The notes under the pieces: model-generated
What the model saw: only the letters and a program-made list of their open reading frames with translations
The model's database searches: none
What the model was told of the DNA's origin: nothing
Assembly (NCBI GenBank): GCA_000697335.1
Contig: JNEM01010779.1
Coordinates: forward strand, 1 to 30,540
Direction of reading: 5' to 3'
Origin: Conidiobolus incongruus B7586
Lineage: Eukaryota > Entomophthoromycota > Entomophthoromycetes > Entomophthorales > Conidiobolaceae
Length of the DNA: 30,540 bases
Part shown: one piece after another, positions 11,829-22,130 of the stretch
How the letters are laid out: each line of letters opens with the position of its first letter
Numbering within the stretch: position 1 is the first letter of the stretch
Program-made: the position numbers and the translations under genes

Positions 11829-13558
11829 ATTTATCAATCATCCAATTGGAACCTGACTATTCAGACTAATTATTTTATCAAAATTATCCTCTCATTTTGA
11901 CAATGTAGTTGGATTCAGCAGTATTCATTAAAAACTTATTTCTCACTAATAACCTATATATTTAATTTTTCTAATTTGATTTTAATGTAAAATTTAAATT
12001 TAACCTTTCTCAAAGTTATTTGAAGAACCATGAATTAAATTTATAAATTTGTTCATTTTTCATCAATCACACCGAGCCAGATGCAAAATTCTATCAAATT
12101 GCCAAGACTTGCTAGTTTTTCAAATATTTGGCTTAATTTGATTAATTGGCGAATTTGGTTTAAAAATAAAGTAATCAAGGATAGAAGTTTAATCTATATT
12201 GTTTTAAAAATAAATCATAATATCTAGGATTAATACTCTTGTATTTCGAACATGAATTTGTTAATATTTTTAACAATTAATGAACTCATGTTAATTTTAT
12301 TATTTGAATGCTACTTAAAATGGTATCTAACAAAGTGGCTATAATCAATACAAATATATGAAAATATAATTTTGTTTTATTCAAATCGAAAATAAACAAT
12401 TTCAGTGATTCTATAAGATTGATGAAGAATTTATCTTAATATTATTAGAAATATTTAGTTTTGAGTTTAGAAATAATTAATTGAATAATGATTTATATTC
12501 TTTAAATACAATGACCTTTCAATTTATCCAATAAAATTTCTTATTTTAGTCATATCCAATTATTATTTATTTAATTATATCATTATAATATTTTAAATGA
12601 AAAAATACATATGTCAAATACTGTTATTATTCTATATTTGATTGTTAATAAGCTTAATAATTAGAAATGTAATTGTTAAAAACTGAAAATTTTTCAATTT
12701 ATTCATAATAATAACATATACTGTAAATTTCTATTATTAGTATATTTTAAATATATTATAATTTTCCAATTATTATATAAATTCTAACTGTTTAATTCAT
12801 TATAATGTATCTACTCTAAGTAATTTCTTTTATTCGGCAAATAATAAAAGGTAGTTGAATGAAAGAATATGACATTTCAATATGAATTTCTGCTAATGTA
12901 TTAAATAATATTGAAACCACTTCTATCTTGAATGAACCTTAATAAATATTTTTGAGAAATTGTTTAAAGATTGTTCAGTTTTATATATTAACGATACTCA
13001 GTCACATAATATATATATAAGGTTATAGATCAGATGATCATATTCATTATAATCCCATGTTATAACTCAATTAATTGAATAGTTTTTGATAAAAAATTAA
13101 AAAATATTGAATTAAATAACAGAAATTATGTTGGTATATTGATATAAAATTTCCCTCATTTTTTTTCTGTTAAATATTAAAAATTATACCAATATTGTTG
13201 CTAATACATTCGGAATTATTAGATTTATAGTATTAATGTATTTTACAAAGATTGAATATATTAGAATTATAAATAGTTCAACTAATTTTTTAGATGTCCC
13301 ATTTTCTATAGGTAATGTAATTAAAATATTGTTTCAATTAGAAAAAATGTACTGCTAATGCCATCTATAAAGATATCTCATTATCTAATTAGACACATGA
13401 TTGCTAAATATAGCTGTTAACTTTATTGAATTTTACTTATGTTAATACTAATTAGTTCATTTCGTATTGAACATAATATATTATTAATACTATATCAATA
13501 TACTTCGTTGTATATATTCAACATCCGAGATTTATTACATTAATTCAGCTTTTAAAAA
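11829..13558. other. Intergenic region between TOK-B and broken copy C
   Basis: About 1.7 kb with no gene. It should contain the TOK-B 3' end and the former promoter of copy C. A TATATATATAAGG run (about 13009-13021) is the best TATA-like site but lies some 540 nt before copy C. The segment CATCCAATTG at 11839-11848, just after the TOK-B stop, recurs at the very end of copy C. Confidence 0.5.
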
Positions 13559-15297
13559 ATGAAAATCAAACAAATATAAAAGTTTGCATTCTACTTTATG
13601 TCAATTTCCGATAATGGCTGGGATATTGACACTATTATGCTTATTATTAGCAATTGTTTCAATCACAGGGAGCTGGAGATCCGAAAGTTTTCTTTCCAAC
13701 AAGCAATATATAAATTATCATCTAATTACAGAGAAATTATTTAGTTTAATATTTTCAGTTTTAGCTGATATAACACTATTATCGCAATTCTCAAATATAT
13801 GCTTTTTCTTAGATACCTGGCTAAGAATGTTGGTGTATTTGTTGAGTTTTGGACTGACTTTACGTTCTACTATATATTTTATTGTTTCAATTACACTTTA
13901 TAGAAAAGAAAACACAACAATGGGGAATATTATATCACTGATATGATTAGTTTTATATCACTGGCTATTTTAATATCAACCTTCGATTTTTTTCAGGAAC
14001 AATCACTTTAGAGAAAAACGCAATGGAGTATCCAAAAATCATCGAGTACTTCTACTTATGGCTCTTGTAGTTAATATTTGGATTGTAAATGGTGCTTTAA
14101 TATTTTAATATTATGAAAGTTGAGCATTCACTAGAGGCATTTACGTTCTTTTGGGGCCACCTTGACAACCATAGGCTTTGAGGATTATGCACTTACATCC
14201 ATCTCTGGTAGATTAATCTATATATTTTATGGAGCTATTGGTATAGTAATGATGGGTATGCTTATTGCGATTATTCGATCAATGATCATAGAATCCTTTG
14301 AGGCGGTGTATCATGAATAATTGGAAAGAATAGGGGCGATGGGACTAGCAAGTTTCTATACATCAACTCTTACATCTATTTAAAAGGGTCAGCGATTTGG
14401 TAAACCTTCCATTACTAAATATAGTAAAAAAAAAACTATTCGTGTAATGGCAGTCCGTGACCAGGAGAGAATTACACAAAGGACAACTCCTCCAATTCAA
14501 AATATACCTGCATTTTGCCACTATTTCTCTATTAATATTTTGGTGCTATTTACTTGATATTATAATTCCATTAATCTAATCACCATTTAGATTTTTAGGA
14601 GCTGTTATATTTGACTGGGTCGAAGGCTGGGACTATTTCACAGCTTTTTATTTTTGTTTTGTATGTTTTACAACCATAGGTAATTTCAATATTATTAAAT
14701 GATATAAAATGTAAATAATATCTTTAATTAGGATATGGGATATCGCTGTAAAAATATTTCCAAGTGGAGTCAGATTTGATGTTTTTATTTTTGTTGAATT
14801 GGTCACTATGGTACATTTTATTTTTGTGGTTACAGGGTTCATTTCATATGTTGTTGACACCTATGGTGATAATAATGAGAGAGAAAAAGATGAAAAAACT
14901 AATTTTTATAGTGAAGGGCGTTCTAGATCTTACAGTTCAGAAATTAGTGATCTAGAGCGTGATATCAAATTAGCTGAAGCCTTAGACGTAGATACTAGAT
15001 ATAAAGAAAGGTTTAATTCAAAAGATACTATGACATTGACGGAGTTTTATCATCAAGAAGTCCCTCATCGTATCAAAACATTGACCCAAGATTCATTATA
15101 TAAGCATGTTGGAGCTGAATCAAGTTTCATTCATTAACCAAATGTGGAAAAATATGACAAAATTTATCAATAACCAATCGTTTTTATGTAAGCAAAAGCT
15201 AGTTAATAATAAACCTTCATTAAGTGAAATATAGGAACCTTCGGTTATTCTCGACCATCTAATCAAAAGTGAATCAATCTCTCATCCAATTGTATAA
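13559..15297 (+). pseudogene. Broken TOK potassium channel gene, copy C
   Basis: The whole TOK gene can be followed by eye. A degraded N-terminus begins at ATG 13559, with a stop after six codons unless a frame shift is allowed. An open block 13584-13946 keeps segments 1-3. Pore 1 has TIGFED with Gly changed to Glu at 14180-14182. Two in-frame stops sit just before pore 1, where TTT-TAA and a TGA replacing Trp are seen in G-A-L-I-F and E-S-W. Intron 1 keeps GT-AG (14535 region to 14590), but the codon rebuilt across the junction becomes TGA. Intron 2 also keeps its ends (14680-14731), and one base is lost in the GYGD codons of pore 2. The tail retains E-F-Y-H-Q-E-V-P. The segment-7/pore-2 region reads W-V-E-G-W-D-Y-F-T-A-F-Y-F-C-F as in copy B rather than A, so C is probably a duplicate of B. 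The stop at 15297 may be new. Confidence 0.9.
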
Positions 15298-15848
15298 AAA
15301 TACTCTTATGTAATTTGAAATACAAATATAAAAATAACACTTAAATAATAAATTTAATTTTTTTAATTATTTGGGGTTATACAAATTTAAAATAATTGGA
15401 TAATGAGTAAATATAATAACAGGAGTTAAGCGTTTCATTATAAAAAAGAGAATAAACTATGTTTTTAAACTATAATTCTAAAAATATAAATTAAACCACA
15501 ATAAAAACATAATATTAATATTACAGAATAATTGAATGAGATATTTCGTATATATTGAATTTTTTTTCTCTAGATATTTTATTCAAATAATTATTTCTGG
15601 TATAACTTTTATTAAATATTTTAATCACGAAAGCAAGTATTAACTATAACCTACAGTAACACACTTTATCTCATTACAATCTCATTATTTATATTAATAT
15701 TAGCTAATTTGTTTTGATTTTTTGAAATTGATTATAAAAATAAAAATAATTGAAAATTTGCATAAATACAAAAATTTTTTCAAAATTGATATTCATACAA
15801 TTTCAAATACATATCAGCTAATGTAAATATATTTTAGTTTATATGAAT
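15298..15848. other. Intergenic region between broken copy C and the PDK-family kinase
   Basis: This AT-rich spacer of about 550 nt between convergent units should hold the kinase 3' untranslated region. Nothing else is visible. Confidence 0.5.
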
Positions 15849-17182
15849 TCAAATTTGGGTTTGGTATGCTTGTTGATCAATGCTCTTTAAAATTAAGAAG
15901 GCATCTGTGCCATAGCCTTCGATTGACTGTAGATGGAATTGACCACCGAAATATTCAACATAAAGCTTTGTCATTGGTAGTCCATAACCTAGTCCTGCCA
16001 TTGGGCCACCAATGCCAGTCTGCATGTTAAGCATTGACTGGAGGTCAAAAATGGAACCTGATCCATCTCTGTTAGGGTCAACATCATCAATTGAAGGTAC
16101 CGTCGTGTACGAATATTTGAAAATATCTTTCAAATTAGCAGATGGTATACCACCACCCCTGTCTCGAATACGAATACCTACCATGTCAGAATTGGAAGAA
16201 ATAGTCAACTCAATAGGGGGATAGTTTTCGACCTTATTCTTGTTGGCAAATTCAACAGTGGCTCTATAAGCATTTTTTAATAATTCACAAGCAATATATT
16301 CGAGATGGACAGGCACGTAGGCAAATGTACAGTTATCTTGACCATTGATAATGATGGATGGTGACGCTCCATAGTTAATTTGGCAGATTTGGTCAACCAT
16401 CTTGGCAGTGGATGCAAAAAGCTGCGAGGGACACAGGTTCTTTTGGATCACTCCGACCCAGTTGGGCTGCTCCATGTGTAAAGCCAAGTGTTGTTCGGCG
16501 ATGAGACGAATACCAATTCTGCTACGGATCATATCGTCCAAAAAGCTCGCTGTCGCATCTTCAGATATATATTTTTGACATTCCAAAAACCCTAAATATT
16601 AAGAAATTGTTATAAAACTACTCAAATTTGCTGTTAACAAATAATTTTACCTTGTGCCAGAGAAGGAATGACATCCGCATGACTCTGCACCAAATTAGCA
16701 ATCAATTCTCTGAAGTCTTTGAGCTGGTCTTCAGTCTCAACCCTTGGAAAATTGGAAATTGCTTCGAATGAGTTATAATACAACCGGTAGACAGAACTCA
16801 AATGGGGGTTGATACCGACGATATAGGGTAATTTTTGAAATTGTTGCACTCTTCTTGCTAATCTCAGAGGTAGTTCAGTTTGCGTATATTGAGCAGAACT
16901 TAATAACTGAGCTTTTGTTAGTGGTGGTGTACCAAATTGAAGTAAGTTTTCCAGTGTTACTGGTCTTATAGGTTGATTCGCATACTAGAAGAGAGTTAGA
17001 AATACAAAACAGATATTTAAATTGAAAGTTACTTTTTCAATTTTATCGTCATAAAAAGAGACGATTTTAGGGTTAGTACTATTTTTGTCGTGAATTTTTG
17101 GAGAAACAGTCGATAATTTTTTAATAAAATTTACATTTGACCTTATAAGTTTATGTCTTTGTATTAGAAATCGATTGATCAT
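15849..17182 (-). CDS. Mitochondrial protein kinase of the PDK/BCKDK family, 3 exons
   Basis: Exons 17182-17033, 16984-16651 and 16591-15849 give 408 aa, with introns of 48 nt and 59 nt. The product phosphorylates and switches off the E1 subunit of pyruvate dehydrogenase or branched-chain keto-acid dehydrogenase in the mitochondrial matrix. The N-terminal 30 residues are rich in Arg, Lys and Ser with no acidic residue, as in a matrix targeting peptide. The all-helical regulatory domain follows (I-E-K-Y-A-N-Q-P-I-R-P-V-T near 48-60; F-L-D-D-M-I-R-S-R-I-G-I-R near 178-190). The GHKL ATPase domain has N-box ELLKNAYRAT (264-273), G1 box DRGGGIP (305-311), G2 box GLGYGLP (361-367) and GYGTD (387-391). 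The chain ends 17 residues after GYGTD, short like BCKDK and without the longer PDK tail. Which dehydrogenase it controls cannot be settled here. The neighbouring broken channels overlap neither end. Confidence 0.93.
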
Positions 17183-18608
17183 TATGTATAGTTTAAAAAA
17201 TTAATTAGTGATATATATATGGTATTGTAAGTGATATAAAAAATTGGATTTTTGACTTAAACTAACAATTGAGATGGAACTGTGCTTTATATAAAGTTAC
17301 AAAAATGAATTAAAATTTGATTGATTTTGATATCACATGAATTGTATTAACTTGTGACTGATTATGAATCATCAAAGTTAATTATTTTTCAAATTTTTGA
17401 TTATGGGAAATATTTTAGTATTATAATTAATAATTTGAAAAATATCCAAATGGAAGGAGGTTTTGCTTGGTTAATTCCACTGAAGCATGCTCAGTAATCT
17501 GAGAAATAACTGCTGTGAACCAGCTTTGAAACAAAGAAATTAATCTATTGTTTAACAATTTATAATTTTTTATTAAAAGAAAATCTCATTATTTTCGATA
17601 TAAATTAAGTATAATGATTGAATGAAATATAAAATTATGAATATAACATTAAATCATTCAAAATTATGATTTAATCTGTATTGAAAAGGAATGGGATGAT
17701 AATGTTATTGAATAAAAAAATGATATGCTTAGTAAATATATTTGTAATGTAAAAATTATATATAAGTAACATCAGAGTATAATCAATTATAATCCAAATA
17801 TTAGATATCAAATCAGCATGCTCAAAAATATGCACAAAATCATCATTATTTGTTAGCAGGATGCTAATTCTATTTTTTTAAACATATCATATATCAATTT
17901 CCCTATCGTATATATTTAACATTTACATTATCTTTCAGCCAATGATAAAAAAAATAAAGTTTATTTTTTACTTTATCCATTCATTTTCTGTGTTTAGAAT
18001 ATTAAACAATTTCTTTAAAGATGATATTAAACTGAAATTACAGTTGTAAATAATTATTATCAAAGATAAATTACTATATTAAAATTTTCTGCATTTTCCA
18101 TCAATTGAGTAAATCTTATTATCAAAGTTTTTTTACAGCATTTTACTTTTTAATACAAATATTTCCAATTGAATTTAATTTTATAATCATCAAATTATTA
18201 TAACATTGAAGCAAAAAATTGAATTTTTATTAATATTTGTCTTAATTTTATATGTTTATTGCTCATTTGTATATTCAAAGTTAAATACAGAACTATGCGA
18301 TAACTTGATATTTTTTTATTGTAGTTAAAATACTTGTATTAATATATTCTATTTGATTATCAATATTCTGCCAGATCTTTCGAAAAGAAGTGTTATTTTT
18401 TAGATATGGTGGAAGGTATCACATTTGCCATAAAATTCTATCTTACAAAAATTTATTGTTCCAGTTAAATAATAATACAATTAACAAGGGTATATAAATA
18501 TTCATTAATGCTTTATTTACTAATTGATGTATCTCTTTTCATTGACTAGTCCTTCCAAATATTTCTAATTATTCGATATATTTTTCATATTTTAATTTTT
18601 ATTTAAAT
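17183..18608. other. Intergenic region between the kinase and broken copy D
   Basis: About 1.4 kb without a gene, and divergent, so it contains the kinase promoter. A patch at about 17450-17530 is less AT-rich and contains CTCAG-TAAT-CTGAG (17490-17503), a short inverted repeat that might bind a regulator of the kinase. A TATA-like word at 18491 precedes copy D. Confidence 0.45.
18491..18499 (+). promoter_or_regulatory. TATA-like element upstream of broken copy D
   Basis: TATATAAAT lies 118 nt upstream of the former start of copy D and is the same word as at 3893 upstream of copy A. It is probably a relic of the ancestral channel promoter; the match is short and the region AT-rich. Confidence 0.3.
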
Positions 18609-20290
18609 ATAGGTCAAACAAATATCAAATTATATCTATTTTTTGAGTCAATTTCCAGTATTCGCAGGACTATTAGCATTTGTGTGTATATTATTGAGTA
18701 TTTATCCATTCATGAGTAGTTGGGAGTCTCAAAATTTTGACTTCATCACAGCTCATTTTCATTATTCTTCGTTAAATTGTGGTTAATAGGCACTGGTTTT
18801 GTATTATCATGTGTCACTCATTTGACTCTATTCTGGCGATTCTTACAAGAGAATATTTTATTAAGCACTTGGCTTAGGGCAATGAATTATATTTCAAACT
18901 TCTGTCTGGCTTTAGTTTCTATTCTACACTTTCGTTTGGATTATACTTCCAATGATGATAATCACTACTCTGAGGAATATCATACAGCTTATGAGTCTAG
19001 TACTATATATTTGATGATCTCTATAATATTAATTACTGATTCATTGAAGAATAATCATTTATAAGTTAGAGGTGGCAGATTTTCCAGAAATTAAATGGAG
19101 CTAGTCTACATGATTACAATAGAAAAGATATCGATTGTTATTTGTGTTTCACCGATACGCGATTTTGAAGATTGGGCATTCACTAAAAGTATATATTTTG
19201 CTTTAGGCACTTTATCTACCATTGGTTTTGGTGATTAAATACCAACATCGGTGCATGCTAAAGCATTTTCATATTTTATCCAGTGATTGGCATTGTTATG
19301 AACGATGTGCTCGATGCATTCATTCGATTATTAGTTTTTGAGTCTTTTCAAGTTGTGTATTAAGAAGATTTGAAAAAACGATCCTCAGAAAATTTTAATT
19401 ATTTAAAACTGCAAACAATTTCAATATATCAGCGATCATTTCAACTTTGAATTATGAATGACAGAGAAAAATGATCATCAGATTATTATGGCTAATCACG
19501 AAAGAAAATTGGGAGAAGCCCGTATACCTCAATTCATGAGATATCTACACTTTTCAACAGTTGCTCTTTCTTTGTTTTGATAGGCCTCCATTCTTTTGTT
19601 AGTATCGCTTAGTTAGAGGCTTAGGATTTTGGGAGCTGCAATTTTTCACTGAGTTGAGCGCTGAAATTATATTAAAGCATTCTATTTTTTTTCTATATCT
19701 TTTACAATTATTTATATATTTAATATCATCAATTGATTTGAAGTACATCAAATATGCTAAATTAGGATATGAAGATATTACAGTGGATTTTTTTCCAGAT
19801 TCCATCGCTTTTTATGGAGATATATTGATCGGATTGGTAACTATGCCTCATCTTGTATCTGTAGTTACAGGACTTTTCATTTATTATTGATACTTACGAT
19901 AATTAGAATTGAGAGAAAAACCAAGGAAAGAGCTGACCATTGCCCAAATATACACTCTAGAACCTTCAATTCAGAGTTTGGTAATCCAAGGTTGTATCAT
20001 AGAGTTAATTGAAGCTTTCAAGATAGACATATATGATGAAGAATGAGATTTATATCAATTACCCAATTTTATTACCAAGTTTTACATCTTGTCAAAACAA
20101 TGGAAATGGTTGAATTTCAATTATCAACAATCAAACTGAATTCTATTCAACTCCAAAAATTGGAAAATATGGCGAAATTTATCACCAATTGATATTTTCG
20201 TATAAGCAACTGTTAGTTACAATAGAGTCTTCTATACGTAAGATACAGGAATCACCTTCATTTCTTCTACTTGTTTTAATTAATAGTTAG
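18609..20290 (+). pseudogene. Broken TOK potassium channel gene, copy D
   Basis: Alignment to copies A and B starts at ATA-GGT (18609), where the initiator ATG has become ATA, and ends near the TAG at 20288-20290. Segment 1 survives (F-P-V-F-A-G-L-L, ending S-S-W-E-S), and an open block at 18777-19064 keeps segments 2-4 (L-F-W-R-F-L near the start, then S-E-E-Y-H-T-A-Y-E-S-S). Pore 1 still encodes TIGFGD, but the next codon is TAA (19236-19238). Many frame changes follow. The GT of intron 1 is lost (TTTTGATAGG) and the donor of intron 2 is also lost, while its acceptor ATTAG remains and leads into GYED, a Gly-to-Glu change in the second filter. The tail is only traceable in patches (I-E-L-I-E-A-F and Q-L-L-V-T). 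Damage is heavier than in copy C, suggesting an older loss. It is clearly a dead host gene. Confidence 0.88.
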
Positions 20291-21515
20291 TATAATTAAC
20301 ATATGCTCCCTTAAAAATGACTATACCGTATTTGGTATATTATTTTTAATGTAAAACAAGCTTATAATTCACATAATAGTTAGGTTTCATTATTTTTTGA
20401 TTACTAAGATATTATACTTCATAGTTAACATTTAATTAGTTTATGACAATTTTTACAATATGAAATTAGCATTTCCAATTTCTGTGCACTGGTTAATATA
20501 ATTTTATACGTTTCTTTTATTAAATAACAGAAAAATACAATAAAATTCACAATATATTATTCTATTATTTAGATTTATAGTTTATATACCATTTTTTATA
20601 ATTACTGACTATTTCAATCATCAATTTATTCCGAATAATTATTCAAGTAAAATATATATTAATGTTTTGTCATATTTTTCATAGAATGAATTTTACAAAT
20701 ACACTTTTTATGATGTATTTTTTGATTAAGGATTGTTACCATATATTCATCACTTATTAAAATAATGCTAATATATGGTTCAAATCTAGCAATTTCAAAC
20801 ATAACTAATATCAAGTGGTCTATTTTTAAAATTGAAATAATAATGATAAAACTACTCGTTAAAATTGAAAAAGAATAATAACATATCTTAAATTTAAATA
20901 AATACTAAACAATTATGAAATATACAAATAATTAATTTATATCATTTTTACAATATTAAAATATTTTATTTTAGTTGAATCAATAAAATTATTTTATACA
21001 GTATTTCCGAGACTAAAGTAAACAAAAGTAAATGGTGCATAAAATAATTGAACCAATTACTAACTCAATTTAAAAACCTAATAATCATTTTTGCAATTAA
21101 GAATTATTATTGAATTGGATTATTACCATTAAAGAAAACAGTTCAATCAATGTTCAATTTAATAAATATAGTTTATCGTGTAATAGTATATAAATACTTA
21201 CTCGCATAGCCTAATTCTTCACTCTATCAGCTTTCAGTAACAAACTTATTTAGTATAAAATATAATTATTCTTTATTTTTGACCTATTAAAACTCGTTTA
21301 TGAAACTTTAATATATGTAATATTATTATTATGTAATTTTCATTGAAGTAAGTTATTAACGCTCACAAATATGTTATATCATATAAATTTTATTGATATG
21401 GCCCAATGCTTGAGAATAAATGAAAATATTGAAATAAATAATCAATTTATTAGATAGATTAAAGGAAAATATTCAATAGAATATTACGCTCAATTAAATG
21501 ATAAAGTTCATAGAT
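20291..21515. other. Intergenic region between broken copy D and the YcnI-like gene
   Basis: About 1.2 kb, AT-rich. It includes the 3' end of the minus-strand YcnI-like gene. Oddly, a plus-strand promoter-like block lies at 21187-21243 with no recognisable gene after it; the only ATG frame of note downstream is 28 codons (21371-21457). A GGTTCAAATC word at 20778 resembles a tRNA B box but no tRNA can be folded around it. Confidence 0.45.
21187..21197 (+). promoter_or_regulatory. Orphan plus-strand TATA-like element
   Basis: TATATAAATAC is followed by CTTACTCGCATAGCC and CTTCACTCTATCAGC, a TATA plus pyrimidine-rich arrangement resembling that upstream of TOK-B (9827). No plus-strand gene follows. 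It could be the relic promoter of another lost channel copy, the promoter of a short transcript antisense to the YcnI-like 3' end, or chance. Confidence 0.25.
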
Positions 21516-22130
21516 TTAAAGGAGAGTGAATAAAGCAATCATAGATGACATTAATATAGTAGAGGAAGGAATCATAATCACAGCTGCAGAGCTGTCTCTA
21601 GTGCTGGAGCTTGAGCTAGTATCATTAGTAAGAACAATTTTAGGAGCGGGATATCTAGAAGCAGCTGCAGCATCGGCAGAATCTGGAGTACCGATCCAAA
21701 GGTTGGAGCCGTTCTTACAAATTTGGTAGGTTGGGAAATAGAGGGTATTGTTAGACTCAGCAATCATAGGAAGTTTTAAAGAGAGACCAAAGTCAGTGTA
21801 TTGATCAGCAGCTAAGACGTTACCCGTGTAAGAGACAGAGGCAACAGTTGTGTTCTTCAATGTCCCATCTTCCTGAGGAATAGGAGGATCCAATGGACGG
21901 TATCCAAAAGTCAAATTCCAACCTGGAACAGCTTGAGGTGTGACACTCTTAACTTCTTTTGGAATTACAATGGTGACGTTGACAGTAGGTGATTTACCAC
22001 AACCATGAGGGACTCTGAAGAGGGAGACCAAATAAGATCCTGGTTTTCCAACAGCGGGATTAGCAGTGACATGTGCATTATAAATATTCCATAAAGTAGC
22101 TAAAGTGATAAAACTTGCAATGAATTTCAT
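21516..22130 (-). CDS. Secreted DUF1775/YcnI-like protein with GPI-anchor-type tail
   Basis: This is a single exon of 204 aa. Residues 1-19 form a signal peptide ending N-A, so the mature chain would begin at His20 (H-V-T-A-N-P), as in bacterial YcnI proteins. The domain is clear: G-S-Y (31-33), FRVPHGC (38-44), P-x-V-P-G-W (67-71) and C-K-N-G-S-N-L-W-I-G (138-147). In Bacillus subtilis YcnI the mature N-terminal His, a Glu seven residues later and a Trp bind copper. Here His20 and Trp145 are kept, but the Glu position is Val27. Cys44 and Cys138 could form a disulfide. Several N-glycosylation sequons (N51, N72, N93, N127, N140, N169) fit secretion. A Ser-rich stretch (172-181) followed by a hydrophobic end (187-204) looks like a GPI signal, so the protein probably sits on the cell surface. 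The copper role is inferred. The base composition is richer in G+C than the surroundings, as expected for coding DNA here. Confidence 0.88.
   Translation of the reverse strand: MKFIASFITLATLWNIYNAHVTANPAVGKPGSYLVSLFRVPHGCGKSPTVNVTIVIPKEVKSVTPQAVPGWNLTFGYRPLDPPIPQEDGTLKNTTVASVSYTGNVLAADQYTDFGLSLKLPMIAESNNTLYFPTYQICKNGSNLWIGTPDSADAAAASRYPAPKIVLTNDTSSSSSTRDSSAAVIMIPSSTILMSSMIALFTLL

Noticed and set aside
20776-20790. tRNA B-box-like word GGTTCAAATC
   Set aside because: No A box or cloverleaf arms can be found at the right spacing, and the acceptor stem does not pair.
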